A DNA stretch of 64,000 nucleotides from Maea johnstoni (lineage: Eukaryota; Annelida; Polychaeta; Spionida; Magelonidae), in the NCBI GenBank assembly GCA_963942565.1, contig OZ012697.1, forward strand, positions 22,869,781 through 22,933,780, in the 5' to 3' direction. Both the position numbers and the translations under genes were made by a program. Shown one piece after another: positions 1 to 9,943 of the stretch; position 1 is the stretch's first letter, and each line of letters opens with the position of its first letter. Under the pieces are notes generated by a model. It worked only from the letters and a program-made list of their open reading frames with translations, was not told where the DNA came from and ran no database searches.

Positions 1-169
1 AAAATGATGCAAAAAAACTGAAAAATGACTGAAACCCTGGCACATGGGAGTGCTAAGGGAGAGCTATCCAATGTATACCAACATGACAGGGTTTAGATGG
101 CTTTCAAAAATCACTGCATCCTTGGATTTTGGAGAAAAAAAAAGTAGCCTCTGCATTGGGAGGGTGAAT
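1..169 (+). mobile_element. TTAA-1 MITE, 5' end cut by window edge
   Basis: This matches the body and 3' end of the TTAA-1 family (best copies 51576..51769 and 33991..34212): the shared blocks GACTGAAACCCTGGCA, ACCAACATGACAGGG and the GTAGCCTC...GCATTGG end are present. The terminal GGGTTAA is decayed to GGGTGAA. It is noncoding and probably an old piggyBac/Kolobok-like non-autonomous element. Confidence 0.75.
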
Positions 170-276
170 TGTTCTTTCCTTACAATGCTTGTCTCAAAGT
201 ACTAGGCAATTTTAATCCTACATAAAGTAACTGGTGTAGGGTCAGGTGGCTAACCTATTTAAACCCACTAACCCCT

Positions 277-292
277 GGGGGGGGGGGGGGGG
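277..292 (+). repeat. Poly-G run
   Basis: Sixteen consecutive G residues lie just left of the foldback arm. The length is prone to sequencing error. Nothing else is recognised in 170..320. Confidence 0.9.
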
Positions 293-357
293 CACTTGGG
301 TTGGGTATTTAGGGGGGCGCATATGTATGGAAGGCCAAAGTGGACAAAAAGAGCATT

Positions 358-985
358 TTCTAATATTAATAAATGATTTATTAATATTAATAAATGATTA
401 ATTAATATTAATAAATGATTTATTAATATTAATAAATGATTTATTAATATTAATAAATATTTATTAATATTAATAAATACTAATTAATATTAAGAAGTAT
501 TTAATTATATTAATATATATTAATTAATATTAAGAAGTATTTATTAATATAAATAAATCATTTATTAATATTAATAAATAATTTATTAATATTTATAAAT
601 AATTTATTAATATAAGAAAATCATTTCCATTTATTAATATTAATAAATGATTTATTAATATTAATAAATGATTTATTAATATTAATAAATGATTTATTAA
701 TATTAATAAATCATGGCATTTCTTAATATTAATAATTGATTTATTAATATTAGAAAATGATTTATTAATATTAAGAAATCATTTCTTAATATTAATAAAT
801 GATTTTCTAATATTAATAAATGTTGTGTTTCTTAATATTAATAAATCATTTCTTAATATTAATAAATCATTTCTCAATATTAATAAATCATTTTCTAATA
901 TTAATAAATGCTATGATTTATTAATATTAGAAAATCATTTATTAATATTAATAAATCATTAATTAATATTAATAAATAAGTGACA
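358..985. repeat. Palindromic AT minisatellite, array 1
   Basis: About 30 units of the self-complementary 18-mer TTTATTAATATTAATAAA, usually with a 3-nt spacer, give a period near 21 bp. Variant half-units (TTTTCTAATATT and its mirror AATATTAGAAAA) occur in both orientations. Confidence 0.9.
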
Positions 986-1540
986 TCTATTGGAGGAACC
1001 TTGAACTATTCAATTCTTTATGAAATAATGAATGCTCCCTAGCACATGGCAGTTGCATGAAAATAGCAGAGGGAGTTGTACGCGGTCATTTTTAAGACCT
1101 CCGTATGTCCGTGATTTTGTAAAGGAAGGCTACTTTTTTTGCACCCTGGTACGAAGTATGGGGGTGAAAATCCCCTTACAATCCACAAAATATACTCGGC
1201 TCTGACGCCGAGTGACTGGGCTTCCGTCAGTCTGCTGGCAGTGCTACCGCTAAACAGGCAAAGAATTATAACTTCAAAAGTTAAAATGCGTGTTCCCGTT
1301 CATCCAATGTCAGTGTTCTGATAAAAGAAGGGGTGTTTTTATTGTATGCGTATAGCTGAGCATGTTTTATTTGTAGACAGACACGTGGCGAACACATTGA
1401 GCGATAATTGGGAAGGATAGTGGTAATAGTATCTTGTGGATGAAGACAAGGTTAAATTTTCACGCTTATCCCAAGCACGTGTAGGGGGTATTCATTATTT
1501 CACATGTAAAGTCTCCCTCAGCAAACAAAAGATGGCGCTC

Positions 1541-2067
1541 ATTTATTAATATTAGAAAATCATTTATTAATATTAGAAAATCATTTATTAATATTAATAA
1601 ATGCTCAACATTTATTAATATTAATAAATGATTTATTAATATTAATCAATGATTTTCTAATATTAATAAATCATTTATTAATATTAGAAAATCATGCCAT
1701 TTATTAATATTAATAAATGATTTATTAATATTAATAAATGATTTATTAATATTAATAAATGATTTATTAATATTAGAAAATGATTTATTAATATTAACAA
1801 ATGATTTATTAATATTAATAAATGCTGAGGATTTATTAATATTAATAAATGCTTTATTAATATTAATAAATGCTTTATTAATATTAATAAATGATTTTCT
1901 AATATTAATAAATGATTTTCTAATATTAATAAATGATTTATTAATATTAATAAATCATGCCATTTATTAATATTAATAAATTATTTATTAATATTAATAA
2001 ATGATTTATTAATATTAATAAATGATTTATTAATATCAATAAAGGATTTATTAATATTAATAAATGC
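1541..2067. repeat. Palindromic AT minisatellite, array 2
   Basis: This uses the same 18-bp palindrome unit as array 1. It runs directly into the right foldback arm, and is separated from array 1 by about 555 bp of non-repeat spacer. Confidence 0.9.
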
Positions 2068-2323
2068 CCTTTTTGTCCACTTTGGCCTTCCATACATACG
2101 TTCGTTATCAAAATTAAAAAACCCCTAAAGCACCGATTTCTGGCCAAAAAAGCACCCTTATTTTGATTAAAACGCTGACTTTTCCCACTAAATAAACACC
2201 CCTTATTTTATCAAAACACTGACATTGGATGAACGGGAACACATATTTTAACTTAATATTTTATAATCCTCTGCGTGTTTAGCGGCAGCAAGTGGCGGCA
2301 GCAGACTCTGAAGCCCAGTCACA

Positions 2324-2782
2324 AACGGGAAAATAGGTAGCGTTTATGTCTGAACTAATATGCTATGCTGAATAAAAACAAAAATTAAAATATCGAGTCC
2401 TGTTAACATTCATATTTGTAATCCTTTTTGTAAAGATCGTATTTTGTCTGAAAGATTAGAAAAAAATCAAAATACCAAGTGCGCGTTTCTGAAGAAATAT
2501 GGTAAAATGAAAAATACATACGGGAAACAAGTACCTGTTGAAATGGTACATATTGTAGGTCCTTATACACATCTAATTATTATACCTCAGGTAATTTCGG
2601 AAAAGCCTCACGGATTATTTGGGACATAGAAAAAGAGGATATATTCGTTATCCTTTATCTTAGTAAAATAAGAGGGATTTATCTTACAATGCCTTTCCCT
2701 CTCCAGAGAAAGTATTTGTCATGCCTCAAGGCCGGCGGAGTGCGCAACAAATTTGCATAACAATAGGTGATTATCATTATAC
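2324..2782. other. Intron sequence of the amidohydrolase gene, nothing recognised
   Basis: This stretch lies downstream of the exon-1 splice donor of the minus-strand gene. No acceptor followed by amidohydrolase-like coding sequence was found here or further left. Confidence 0.5.
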
Positions 2783-3059
2783 CTGCGCTGCCTGCATCTA
2801 CTACGGTTGTCACTCCTCGTGACAGACAAGCCTCGTCAACGTTTATCCCCAAGGGTGTGGCGTACTGATAACCATGAATATGTAAATCAATCAATCCTGG
2901 TGTTACTAGGCAACCAGTTGCATCGAATTCCTCCTTGGCTGTAGAGTTGATTCCGGACCCGATTGCGGCAATTCTACCTGCCTTTATTGCAACGTCTCCG
3001 ACACAATTGACATCATTTGCTGGATCAATGATCCTTCCATTGCGGATTATCACGTCCAT
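2783..3059 (-). CDS. Amidohydrolase/deacetylase-family metallohydrolase, first coding exon (partial gene)
   Basis: The exon encodes 92 codons plus one base and ends at a GCAG|GTATAA donor, so reading on to the stop near 2679 is intron read-through. The protein starts MDVIIRNGRIIDP, typical of the N-terminal beta-sandwich of urease-superfamily amidohydrolases. It carries TPGLIDLHIHG at residues 53-63, where His60 and His62 form the HxH metal-binding pair. It continues ATPLGINVDE and GVTTVVDAGSAG, a pattern I recall from the bacterial dihydroorotase-like amidohydrolase/deacetylase family (EF_0837 type). The family hydrolyses amide or acyl bonds with a metal; the substrate cannot be told from one exon. 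The start is the first ATG facing the shared promoter with the Spen gene. The remaining exons, which should hold the other metal ligands, are outside the window. The bacterial look raises possible ancient transfer, but the gene is spliced. Confidence 0.8.
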
Positions 3060-3163
3060 GTCGAATTTTACGTGCTATCAGTTTGATAAACGGATCCTTT
3101 GTGATACGCAAGTCAGGTGATACAAAATATAAAATGTGGTGACCTAGTTGTAAAGTGGGACAG

Positions 3164-3176
3164 AGGTCAAAGGTCG
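3164..3176 (+). promoter_or_regulatory. DR1-type nuclear receptor site
   Basis: AGGTCA A AGGTCG is a direct repeat with one-base spacing, matching HNF4/RXR-type DR1 sites with one mismatch. An inverted half-site (TGACCT) lies about 20 bp to the left. Confidence 0.45.
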
Positions 3177-3221
3177 ATGCTGCGCATAGCTGTCACGAAA
3201 CACACCGCTACTGCGCACTTG

Positions 3222-3229
3222 TGACGTCA
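3222..3229. promoter_or_regulatory. Perfect CRE palindrome TGACGTCA
   Basis: The full 8-bp CREB/ATF consensus is present, 101 bp upstream of the Spen ATG and 163 bp upstream of the amidohydrolase ATG. Being palindromic it can serve both directions. Confidence 0.6.
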
Positions 3230-3329
3230 TCGAGTTTTACACTGGAGTAATATGAGGATGCAGTTGTAACAAGCGCGTGGAATAATGACACATTTCACAA
3301 GAATCGCGGAGAAATCGTAGCTAAGGATA

Positions 3330-3412
3330 ATGGTTCGAGAAACAAGGTATCTTTGGGTTGGAAACTTACCGGAGGATATTACTGAGGAGCGGATTACGGA
3401 GCATTTTAAACG
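3330..3412 (+). CDS. SPEN: Spen family transcriptional repressor, coding exon 1 (N-terminus of RRM1)
   Basis: The exon encodes residues 1-27 plus two bases of codon 28 and ends at CG|GTAGGT. It starts MVRETRYLWVGNLPEDITEE, nearly the same as my recollection of vertebrate SPEN (MVRETRHLWVGNLPE). LWVGNL is RNP2 of RRM1. Spen proteins are very large nuclear RNA-binding co-repressors with N-terminal RRMs and a C-terminal SPOC domain that recruits SMRT/NCoR-HDAC; in animals they act in Notch target repression and related silencing. Only the N-terminus is in this window. The exon joins 24087 in phase (CG+T = Arg28) across a 20.7-kb intron, so RRM1 is split between RNP2 and RNP1. The chosen ATG matches the conserved family N-terminus. 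The alternative RBM15 is less likely because its N-terminus differs. Confidence 0.93.
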
Positions 3413-4191
3413 GTAGGTTTGGGTTTCGTACGTTTGTGTTTGGCCGCCATTTTCACTTGAGCACTGCTGCAGCCTTGCACAAAAGCTGCATTCAAACGCC
3501 GCTCCTACGTGAACTAGGCCTCCATAATTCGTATCAAACGTGCAGTGAAACGTCGAGTGTATCAGAGATCCTGAAATTATAGCTGTACACAGCTAGATGC
3601 GGTGAAAATATGGTGAAAACCGGCTGCGTTTCACAAAGAAGCGGGAATATTCTCCGAGATGTTTGAAAATTAGGTCGAGCTCGCAAGGCATGTTCATGGG
3701 AAAGTCATGGCCTCAGATCCTGGGCACATGTTTAGACGCTGCTCGATTGCAATACAGTCCCCTTCCCCAAGGATTATACCTCATGACGTCCAACCAATAG
3801 GGAAAATAGCAGTTGATTCGTGTGTTTCTATGTTAAAAGCACTATAAAGTTTTATTTCTAGAGTGCTCAAAACTGGTGCATGGATGTGAATTGTGATGCT
3901 ATCTCAGAAATCCTATTTTATGGGTGACCCATTTTGTCATCACAACGGAGTCATGTCTGAAACTACCAGTATATCAAGAAATGTGTTGCTGATCTCTGAA
4001 GTGACCTATTTTCCAACACGGTTACAATCTAACCATGTAAGTAGGCCTAATCATGGTTGTGGTTTTGCCTTCAGGAAACGAGTGTGTCTTTACATGTGAT
4101 GCAGGGATCATTGACTCTTGCCAGGAGAATTTGCCTGATCAGCACCATGTGCCTGTGGAACCAAGATATTGTCATTGTATGCACCATTTGA
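3413..4191 (+). other. Start of Spen intron 1, nothing recognised
   Basis: This stretch follows the exon-1 donor. It has mixed base composition, short random frames, and no repeat family or conserved motif that I recognise. Confidence 0.5.
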
Positions 4192-4196
4192 ATGGT

Positions 4197-4352
4197 CAGG
4201 GTCTGACACTAAGGTTTCAGGCTAGGGGCCTGAGCAGGTCTTTTGATTAAAATAAGCGGTCAGAAAGAGGATTTCTGGTTATTATACATACTAATTTGGG
4301 CCCCTAGTCTGAAAAATCTAGGGGCATGTGCTCCTGGGAAAGTAGTACCCTG
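4197..4352 (+). mobile_element. hAT5-type MITE (CAGGGTCTGAC family), copy 1
   Basis: The termini CAGGGTCTGAC and GTAGTACCCTG are inverted. A 5-bp duplication ATGGT flanks it (4192..4196 and 4353..4357). A second copy lies at 58497..58670 and shares the CTAGGGGCC blocks. It is noncoding. Confidence 0.8.
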
Positions 4353-4515
4353 ATGGTTATACTCATTGTGGACTTATTTATCAGATTACCTTTTTAAACG
4401 AGCCCCATATAATTATCTTTGCACATAAGTTCTTCTGATTGTGTGTTGGTGAAGTCACATCATGTTTGATGTACAAAGTCGTAACTTGTGCATACTAACC
4501 TTTAAGTTAGTAAGA

Positions 4516-4628
4516 CATGCCTAAAACACAACTATTTGACCAAAAAGACAATGCAAAATTTCTTTTTACCTACCTACCCTATTTTTTCTGGACCGTTACA
4601 GGTAACGAGCTATTTCATTTTTTAGGCC
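4516..4628 (+). mobile_element. Harb-1 MITE, truncated copy
   Basis: The right half of the Harb-1 family is present: CCTACCTACCCTATTTTTTC, then GACCGTTACAGG and a TTTTTTAGGCC end. The left half is mostly missing. Confidence 0.65.
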
Positions 4629-4891
4629 TGATGTCTCCTATTTATGTATTTGTCATATGTTAGCAGTTAGGTAACTGAATTGATATAGGTCAAGCCACAT
4701 GTAATGGCAATCCTCGGTAAGAATTGGCCCATTACTAAAATGGGCTATCTAGAGCACTTGAGCTAAATAGTTACATGTTCCTAGTTTTCTGTAAGACCAG
4801 TTACTAATTAGACAAACTGGTTAGGAAAATCACATAATGCTATTCAGGCTTTCAAGCATTTGCCCAATGGGGGTTTCACAGAGTCTGCCTG

Positions 4892-5204
4892 CAGGGTCTT
4901 AGCCAGGATTTCAAAAGTGCCTGTCTAAAACAGCAATTTCAAAATTTCTGCCCGTCCAGATTTAGCTACTAATCTACTTCAAATCCTTATACCAGCTACA
5001 ATTTATAGCCTAGTGTGTCAAAAAGGGCAATTTACACTTCAGCTATGTCCTAGAAGATGGTTTATTAGGAAAATATTTGGTTATTACACACCAAAAAGTC
5101 AAATTTGAAAAAAATTCATGGAAATTTTTGCCTGTCCAAACAGGAGGTTTATAGGAAACAACCTGTCCAAAAGACAGGCAGGACGGGTCCTGACTAAGTC
5201 CCTG
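4892..5204 (+). mobile_element. hAT8-2 MITE
   Basis: The ends CAGGGTCTTAGCCAGG and CCTGACTAAGTCCCTG are inverted. Flanks GTCTGCCT and GTCTGCCA are a near-perfect 8-bp duplication. The interior carries CCTGTCCAAA and its inverse near both ends. Related copies lie at 9440, 21028, 29224 and 48950. Confidence 0.8.
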
Positions 5205-5298
5205 GTCTGCCAGCAACTTCTCAAGTGTATTAGATCTCCCTGGACACTGATAGTCAGATGTCTTAGTACTAGTGGAAGCTCAAGCCTTGATTGCAATG

Positions 5299-5610
5299 CA
5301 TGGTCTTAGCCGATATTTGGAAACAGGGTGTCCAAATAGAGGTTTCATAGACTTTTGCGTGTCCAAAGTGTGGTATAAAGTACACTACTAATAAAATAAA
5401 CCCTATATTTTTGCAGATTTTGCCCTTTTTAGGCCAGTAACTGCCTTGTGTGTCTTATAAAAGTGACACTACAGCTTCTACATCTTCTATCTTCTAAGAA
5501 AAGCCATCATCAGCAAATTCTGACATAAATCTTTGGGTGTCCAAACTGTCAAAAAGCTGTGTTCTGGGTGTCCAAATGACACGCTGGACGCATAGGCGGT
5601 TAAGCCCCTG
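5299..5610 (+). mobile_element. hAT8-3 MITE with TTGCAATG duplication
   Basis: The ends are CATGGTCTTAGCCG (from CAGGGTCTTAGCC) and GCGGTTAAGCCCCTG. An exact 8-bp duplication TTGCAATG lies at 5291..5298 and 5611..5618. This supports hAT superfamily mobilisation; no transposase frame is present. Confidence 0.88.
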
Positions 5611-5680
5611 TTGCAATGTGTGTCAGATAATGCAGAGATATCCTCAAGTATACACATTCTGTTATAATAAAGCTGGTATC

Positions 5681-5868
5681 AATCCTTACGCTGCTGGCGG
5701 CCAATTTATTATAAAAATGATGCAAAAAAACGGGAAAATGACTGGAACCCGGGGTACTCATCTAAACGTTCTCAGTGAGAGCTATCCAATGGTTACCAAC
5801 ATGGCAGGGTTTAGAAGGTTTTCAAAAATCTTTGTGTCCTTGACTCCTTGTGCTTAGGATGAGTTCTT
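5681..5868 (+). mobile_element. TTAA-1 MITE, decayed ends
   Basis: The sequence begins AATCCTTACGCTGCTGGCGG and carries ATGATGCAAAAAA, GAGAGCTATCCAATG and ACCAACATGGCAGGG in family order. The right terminus is eroded. Confidence 0.75.
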
Positions 5869-6339
5869 GCCTGTGCATGATGGAAGGAACTGTTCCATAT
5901 TTACAATTTAAAAATATCAGCATGATTTCATAAGACAGGCATGCACCTCAGGAGAGAAGGATTGTCTGTATGGCGTTGGGATATTTTTTGTGTACACAAC
6001 ATTGTCCTGCCAGACCACGCAGGTATGTACAGATAGTTTAATTGGACTCTCAACCTTGCTACCACATTCCAAAGGGCATGACCTAGTAAAAGCCACATGT
6101 CTTTGTTTCCATGTACCTGTATTAAAACATCACATGTTATATACAGAGTCGGTCATTGCACAGTAAGAAAAAGTATGCTGTCGCATTGATCATGTTTAGG
6201 TGAACTATCCTTATGACTGAAGTGCAGCTATGTTGGGAACTCAGTTAATATCATGCTGTTGTTCTAAGTTCTGCGTTTGGAAAATTAATGCCATATACTG
6301 AAAGTGAAGTCTGGTCAAAATATAACCAAAATGACCAAG
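5869..6339 (+). other. Intron 1 sequence, nothing recognised
   Basis: AT-rich DNA without a tandem repeat, recognisable element ends or a credible reading frame. Confidence 0.5.
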
Positions 6340-6492
6340 ATTATATTGAGGTGAATATAATTCAATACATGCTTGAAATTAACATTTTAAGTAAAGAAAT
6401 TCTTCACAAAATTGTTTGGGTGTCCTGAAGAGTGATTTTTAAGGGTTTGGATGTCCAAATGACACCCAAACGCCCTGCTGGCTGAGGCTATG
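6340..6492 (+). mobile_element. hAT8-1 MITE, right half
   Basis: The family block TATATTGAGGTGAATATAAT is followed by GGGTGTCCTGAAGAGTGAT, GTCCAAATGACACCC and the GCCCTGCTGGCTGAGGCTATG terminus. The left half is absent. Confidence 0.7.
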
Positions 6493-7000
6493 ACTATGAC
6501 CAAGTAAATGTTATTTAAGGGTTGGTTTATTTCTACATGTCCAACCAGACACTGTAATTGACTGTCTCTGACAGGGACATCGCAGGCCTGTACAGTTGAC
6601 TGGCCTATCAGTGTTTTTATCTTGGTACCTATCAGTAGCTGGACAGTTACTTGAAAAGGACTAGATTTCACTGCCAAATGTTTCATTCATCTTGCATTCC
6701 TGAAATTCCTAGTGTATCTGAAAAGTTGCAGCCAGCAAATGTCAGGATTGGTCGGTCACTATTCCTCAGGGCATTTAAAAACTTTCAGCACTTACATAAG
6801 TTGGTCTAGTTGTAAAAGAATGGTTGAACTAATTTAAAGTGAAATGTAAAATATGTGTAGTTCTTTTCTCTTCCTGGATTGAATACAACCTTGAAGCAGG
6901 GACATGCAGACATTTTGAGATTGCGCTGCAGTTTTGGACTGGCATTTTCAAAATCATAGCCAAGACCCTGTAGAGCCAGTAGGTGCACCACTGCAAGGGA

Positions 7001-7300
7001 CCGGGGCTTAGTCGCCTATGCGTCCAACGTGTCATTTGGACACCCAGAACACTGTTTTTGACAGTTTGGAAACCCAAAAGTTAAGGTCAGAATTTGCTGA
7101 TGATGACTATTCCTAGAATATACTCAAGATAGTGCATGTAGTGTCACTCCTACAATACAAACAAAGCAGTTACTGGCCTACAAAAGCAAAATCTGTAGAT
7201 ATATAGGGTTCATTTCATAAGAAGTGTGAACTTTGGACACCCAAAAGTCTATGAAACCTCTGTTTGGACACCTTGTTTCAAAATCCTGGCTAAGAGAATG
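7001..7300 (-). mobile_element. hAT8-3 MITE, reverse orientation
   Basis: The inverse of the hAT8-3 body: GGGGCTTAGTCGCCTATGCG at the left, GACACCTTGTTTC and CTGGCTAAGA at the right. The ends are degraded and no clean 8-bp duplication is seen, so it is older than the 5299 and 15615 copies. Confidence 0.75.
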
Positions 7301-7319
7301 ACTAGCTAGGGATGCAAAG

Positions 7320-8690
7320 CCAACTCTGTGTTAGCTACAAAAGTAGACTAATCTGTAAACTTGTGTGCCTGTACACAGACCTTGTACAATACACTGTGCG
7401 TTCCCTAATCCAGGGGTGGACTCACCACTGTTAGGAAAGGAAGGTTCACATCAAAAGTAATTAATTCTGTGGTAGGCAGCATTTTAAGTGTGTCTGTATT
7501 TAACTTTGAAGTACTTAACTAGTGTTTGAATGCAGACCCTGTTCAATACAATACTCATACCCTAAGCCAGTAGGTGGATTTGAGACCACTTTAGGGATGC
7601 AAAGATTACTACTTCAGAGGTAGTTAATTTTATGTGTGTGGGCAGCAAAAGTAGACTAATCTGTCTTAAGTACTATAATTTAAATGCAGACCCTGTACAA
7701 TACAATACATGTACCCTTTAAGCCAGAGGGTGGATTCAACACTGTTAGGGTGCTAAGCTTACATCATAAGTAATTCATTCTGTGGTAGGCAGCAATAGTA
7801 GAATTCAAATGCATGTCCTGTAAAATACAATACATACATGTACCCTTTAAGCCAGGATGTGGATTCAGCTCTGTTTGCAAAGCTTTACTACATCAGACTG
7901 ATTGATCAGAGGTATTTAATTCTGTGGTATGCAGCAAAAGTATACCAATATTCATCAGTTTGCCTGTATTTAACCCAGAACAGGGTGCAACATAGGTTCC
8001 AAAACATTACTTGCTGATCTGGTCAAGCTGCCACTTACATTTACTTGTCCTGCTGGCACTTCCACTTGCCCAATCACTGTTAAATACATGTGAGGTAGAT
8101 TGGTATGCCTGAATTACTGCACCTGAGTTGTTGAAATTGTAGATTATAAAGGCATTAAATGCAGACCCTGCACAATAGGTATTACATGTGCCTAAGCCAT
8201 AAAGGTAGCTGCCACTAAGCAGTAGTAGAAGCTTCTGTCCAAGACAGGCCGGTCTGAGGTAGACAATCATGCCTGTATTACACCTTGTAAAAATGATGTT
8301 GTAGATTATAAATGCATATCCTGCACAGTAAATGTGGCTTGAGTTAGATGCCACTAAGCAGTAGTGGCAGGGTAATAATAACAAAGACATTTCTTGAATA
8401 ATTAAGCATATAATAATAATAATAAATTAATTTGTTAATGTACATAATAAGTGTCAATCATGGATTTTGGGCACCCTAAATTCTTGAAATCCCAATTTGG
8501 ACACCATGTCATGAAATTCCTAGCTAAATCCCTGAGAAGTGGATGTGAAGTTTTTGACCAAAGATAGGCCAGTTTAAGGTACACAAGTATGCCTGTATTA
8601 GTTACTATAACACCCTGTTGAAGTGTGGGTTATAAATGCATACCTTACACAATACATGTGCTGTAAGCCCTGAGGTAGATGCCACTATTC
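7320..8690 (+). repeat. Local satellite, ~130-170 bp monomer, about 8 units
   Basis: Recurring blocks are CAGCAAAAGTAGACTAATCT, GCAGACCCTGTACAATACAA, CCCTTTAAGCCAG and TAATTCTGTGGTAGGCAGC. Units differ by many substitutions and indels. A small hAT8-1 fragment (about 8450..8535, TTTGGACACC) interrupts the last units. Confidence 0.8.
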
Positions 8691-8894
8691 TATGTGTAAG
8701 GCACTGCAGGGCATTCATAGGAGCCTGGCTGCTCTACAGATTGAACTGATTACACTCCAGAGAACAAAGGGATTGGTCTACTTACACTGCCTAATGGCAA
8801 TGGAGAGATTTCCCTAATGGGCCCCATAATCAGATTAGCAGCTTGCAGAAATGGCAAATTGACCCCCTCAGGGACTGGGCTGGATGATAGAATG

Positions 8895-9260
8895 TTCCTT
8901 AACCCATTCATGCCTATAGTATCCAAAACACCCACGCTCCCTAATCCATAGTTAACAGGGCTTGAAATTAAGATTTTTCCCAGGGAGCCCAATTCCATCT
9001 TCATAAGCTTCATAAAAGTGTTCTGTATGTCAAACAGTACATATTTGGGCTCCCTGCAGAAATTTGAGGAAGCCGCAGGAGCATTCAAGGGAGCCCTAAT
9101 TTCGAGCCTTGGGTTATAACTTTATCACTAGAGCAGTTTGAGGAAAATGAACCCAGGCTAGGCTGAATGAAAGAATGTATCTAAACCCATTCATGCCTAT
9201 AGCATCCAAAACACCCACGCTCCCAAGGTTATATCTTTATTACTTCAGTAGTTTTAGGAA
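8895..9260 (+). repeat. Two-unit direct repeat interrupted by a MITE
   Basis: ACCCATTCATGCCTATAG...CCAAAACACCCACGCTCCC occurs near 8900 and again near 9186. The first unit is split by the hAT-like element at 8956..9111. The opening words resemble the end of the TTAA-2 family, so these may be degenerate TTAA-2 pieces. Confidence 0.55.
8956..9111 (+). mobile_element. hAT5-like MITE (CAGGGCTTGAAATTAAG)
   Basis: The inverted ends CAGGGCTTGAAATTA and TAATTTCGAGCCTTG enclose mirrored GGGAGCCC/GGGCTCCC blocks. Flanks GTTAA and GTTAT suggest a decayed 5-bp duplication. Confidence 0.7.
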
Positions 9261-9439
9261 AATTTACCCATAAATACCATGGTCAACAGCCCAAAGTAGC
9301 TGTATTCTTTTGATGAACTTCTGTAGTAGGACCCTAGACTATTTATTTGGGTCCCTAAAGTTAGTAGCCTGACTGGCTTTGGAATAACTTCAGAATAACT
9401 TTGCGGGACTGATGGCAAAATAAAAAAAAGACTCTAGGG

Positions 9440-9687
9440 CAGGGTCTTAGCCAGGATCTCAAAAATGCCTGTCCAAAACAGCTGTTTCCAAATATTTGCC
9501 TGTCCAGATGTAGCTACTTATCTACTTCAAATCCTTATACTAGCTACATATAATAGCCTAGTGTGTCAAAAAGGTAAATTTACACTTTAGCTATGTCCTA
9601 GAAGATGGTTTGTTAGGAAAATATTTGTTTATTACACCCCAAATGTCAAAATTGAAAAATCATCATAGAAAATTTTGCCTGTCCCTG
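9440..9687 (+). mobile_element. hAT8-2 MITE, internally deleted, with CTCTAGGG duplication
   Basis: It begins CAGGGTCTTAGCCAGG and ends CCTGTCCCTG, lacking the right subterminal part of full copies. The 8-bp duplication CTCTAGGG is exact (9432..9439 and 9688..9695), so the deleted form itself was probably inserted. Confidence 0.85.
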
Positions 9688-9943
9688 CTCTAGGGTTTTT
9701 GCCTACATGGTCTTTCTTGCCCAGGGTTTGATAAATGAATCTAAGCAGAGAAAGCAGGTTTTGTAAGGACTATTGATAGATCTCATTAGTTGTTCTCTGT
9801 TTTCTGTGTTCAAGTGCAATGACCTATGCATAGAAGTTGAGACCCGTTTGATAGCGAACATTCTTGGATGAAATTAGCTGTAAAATAGGGAAACCGAGTG
9901 CCCAAAATTGGTGTCCTGAGGGGTGATTTTTAGGGTATGGGCT

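Larger units (their letters stand above)
321..2323. mobile_element. Foldback-type compound repeat with palindromic AT arrays
   Basis: The outer arms are inverted: 321..359 (TATGGAAGGCCAAAGTGGAC) reappears inverted at about 2062..2098. Inside are two arrays, 358..985 and 1541..2067, of an 18-bp perfect palindrome (TTTATTAATATTAATAAA) with TGA or TCA spacers. A second inverted pair of about 130 bp is seen at 1212..1340 and 2195..2322, the second copy lying just outside the right arm. No coding sequence is credible here; long apparent frames are repeats of the palindrome. The element class is unknown, with a foldback DNA transposon the closest description. Confidence 0.6.
3060..3329. promoter_or_regulatory. 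Candidate bidirectional promoter between amidohydrolase and Spen
   Basis: The two start codons diverge across 270 bp. Visible motifs are a perfect CRE (TGACGTCA, 3222..3229), a DR1-type nuclear-receptor site (AGGTCAAAGGTCG, 3164..3176), and two TGCGCA half-sites like NRF-1 sites (3181..3186 and 3212..3217). There is no convincing TATA box. Transcription start sites cannot be placed from sequence alone. Confidence 0.65.

Noticed and set aside
277-292. G-quadruplex regulatory element
   Set aside because: A single 16-G run beside repeats is better explained as a homopolymer; there is no evidence of function.
1947-2147. Leu/Ile-rich repeat protein on the minus strand
   Set aside because: The frame is simply the palindromic AT array being translated.
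2935-3120. Plus-strand peptide opposite the amidohydrolase exon
   Set aside because: It is the antisense shadow of a recognisable protein.
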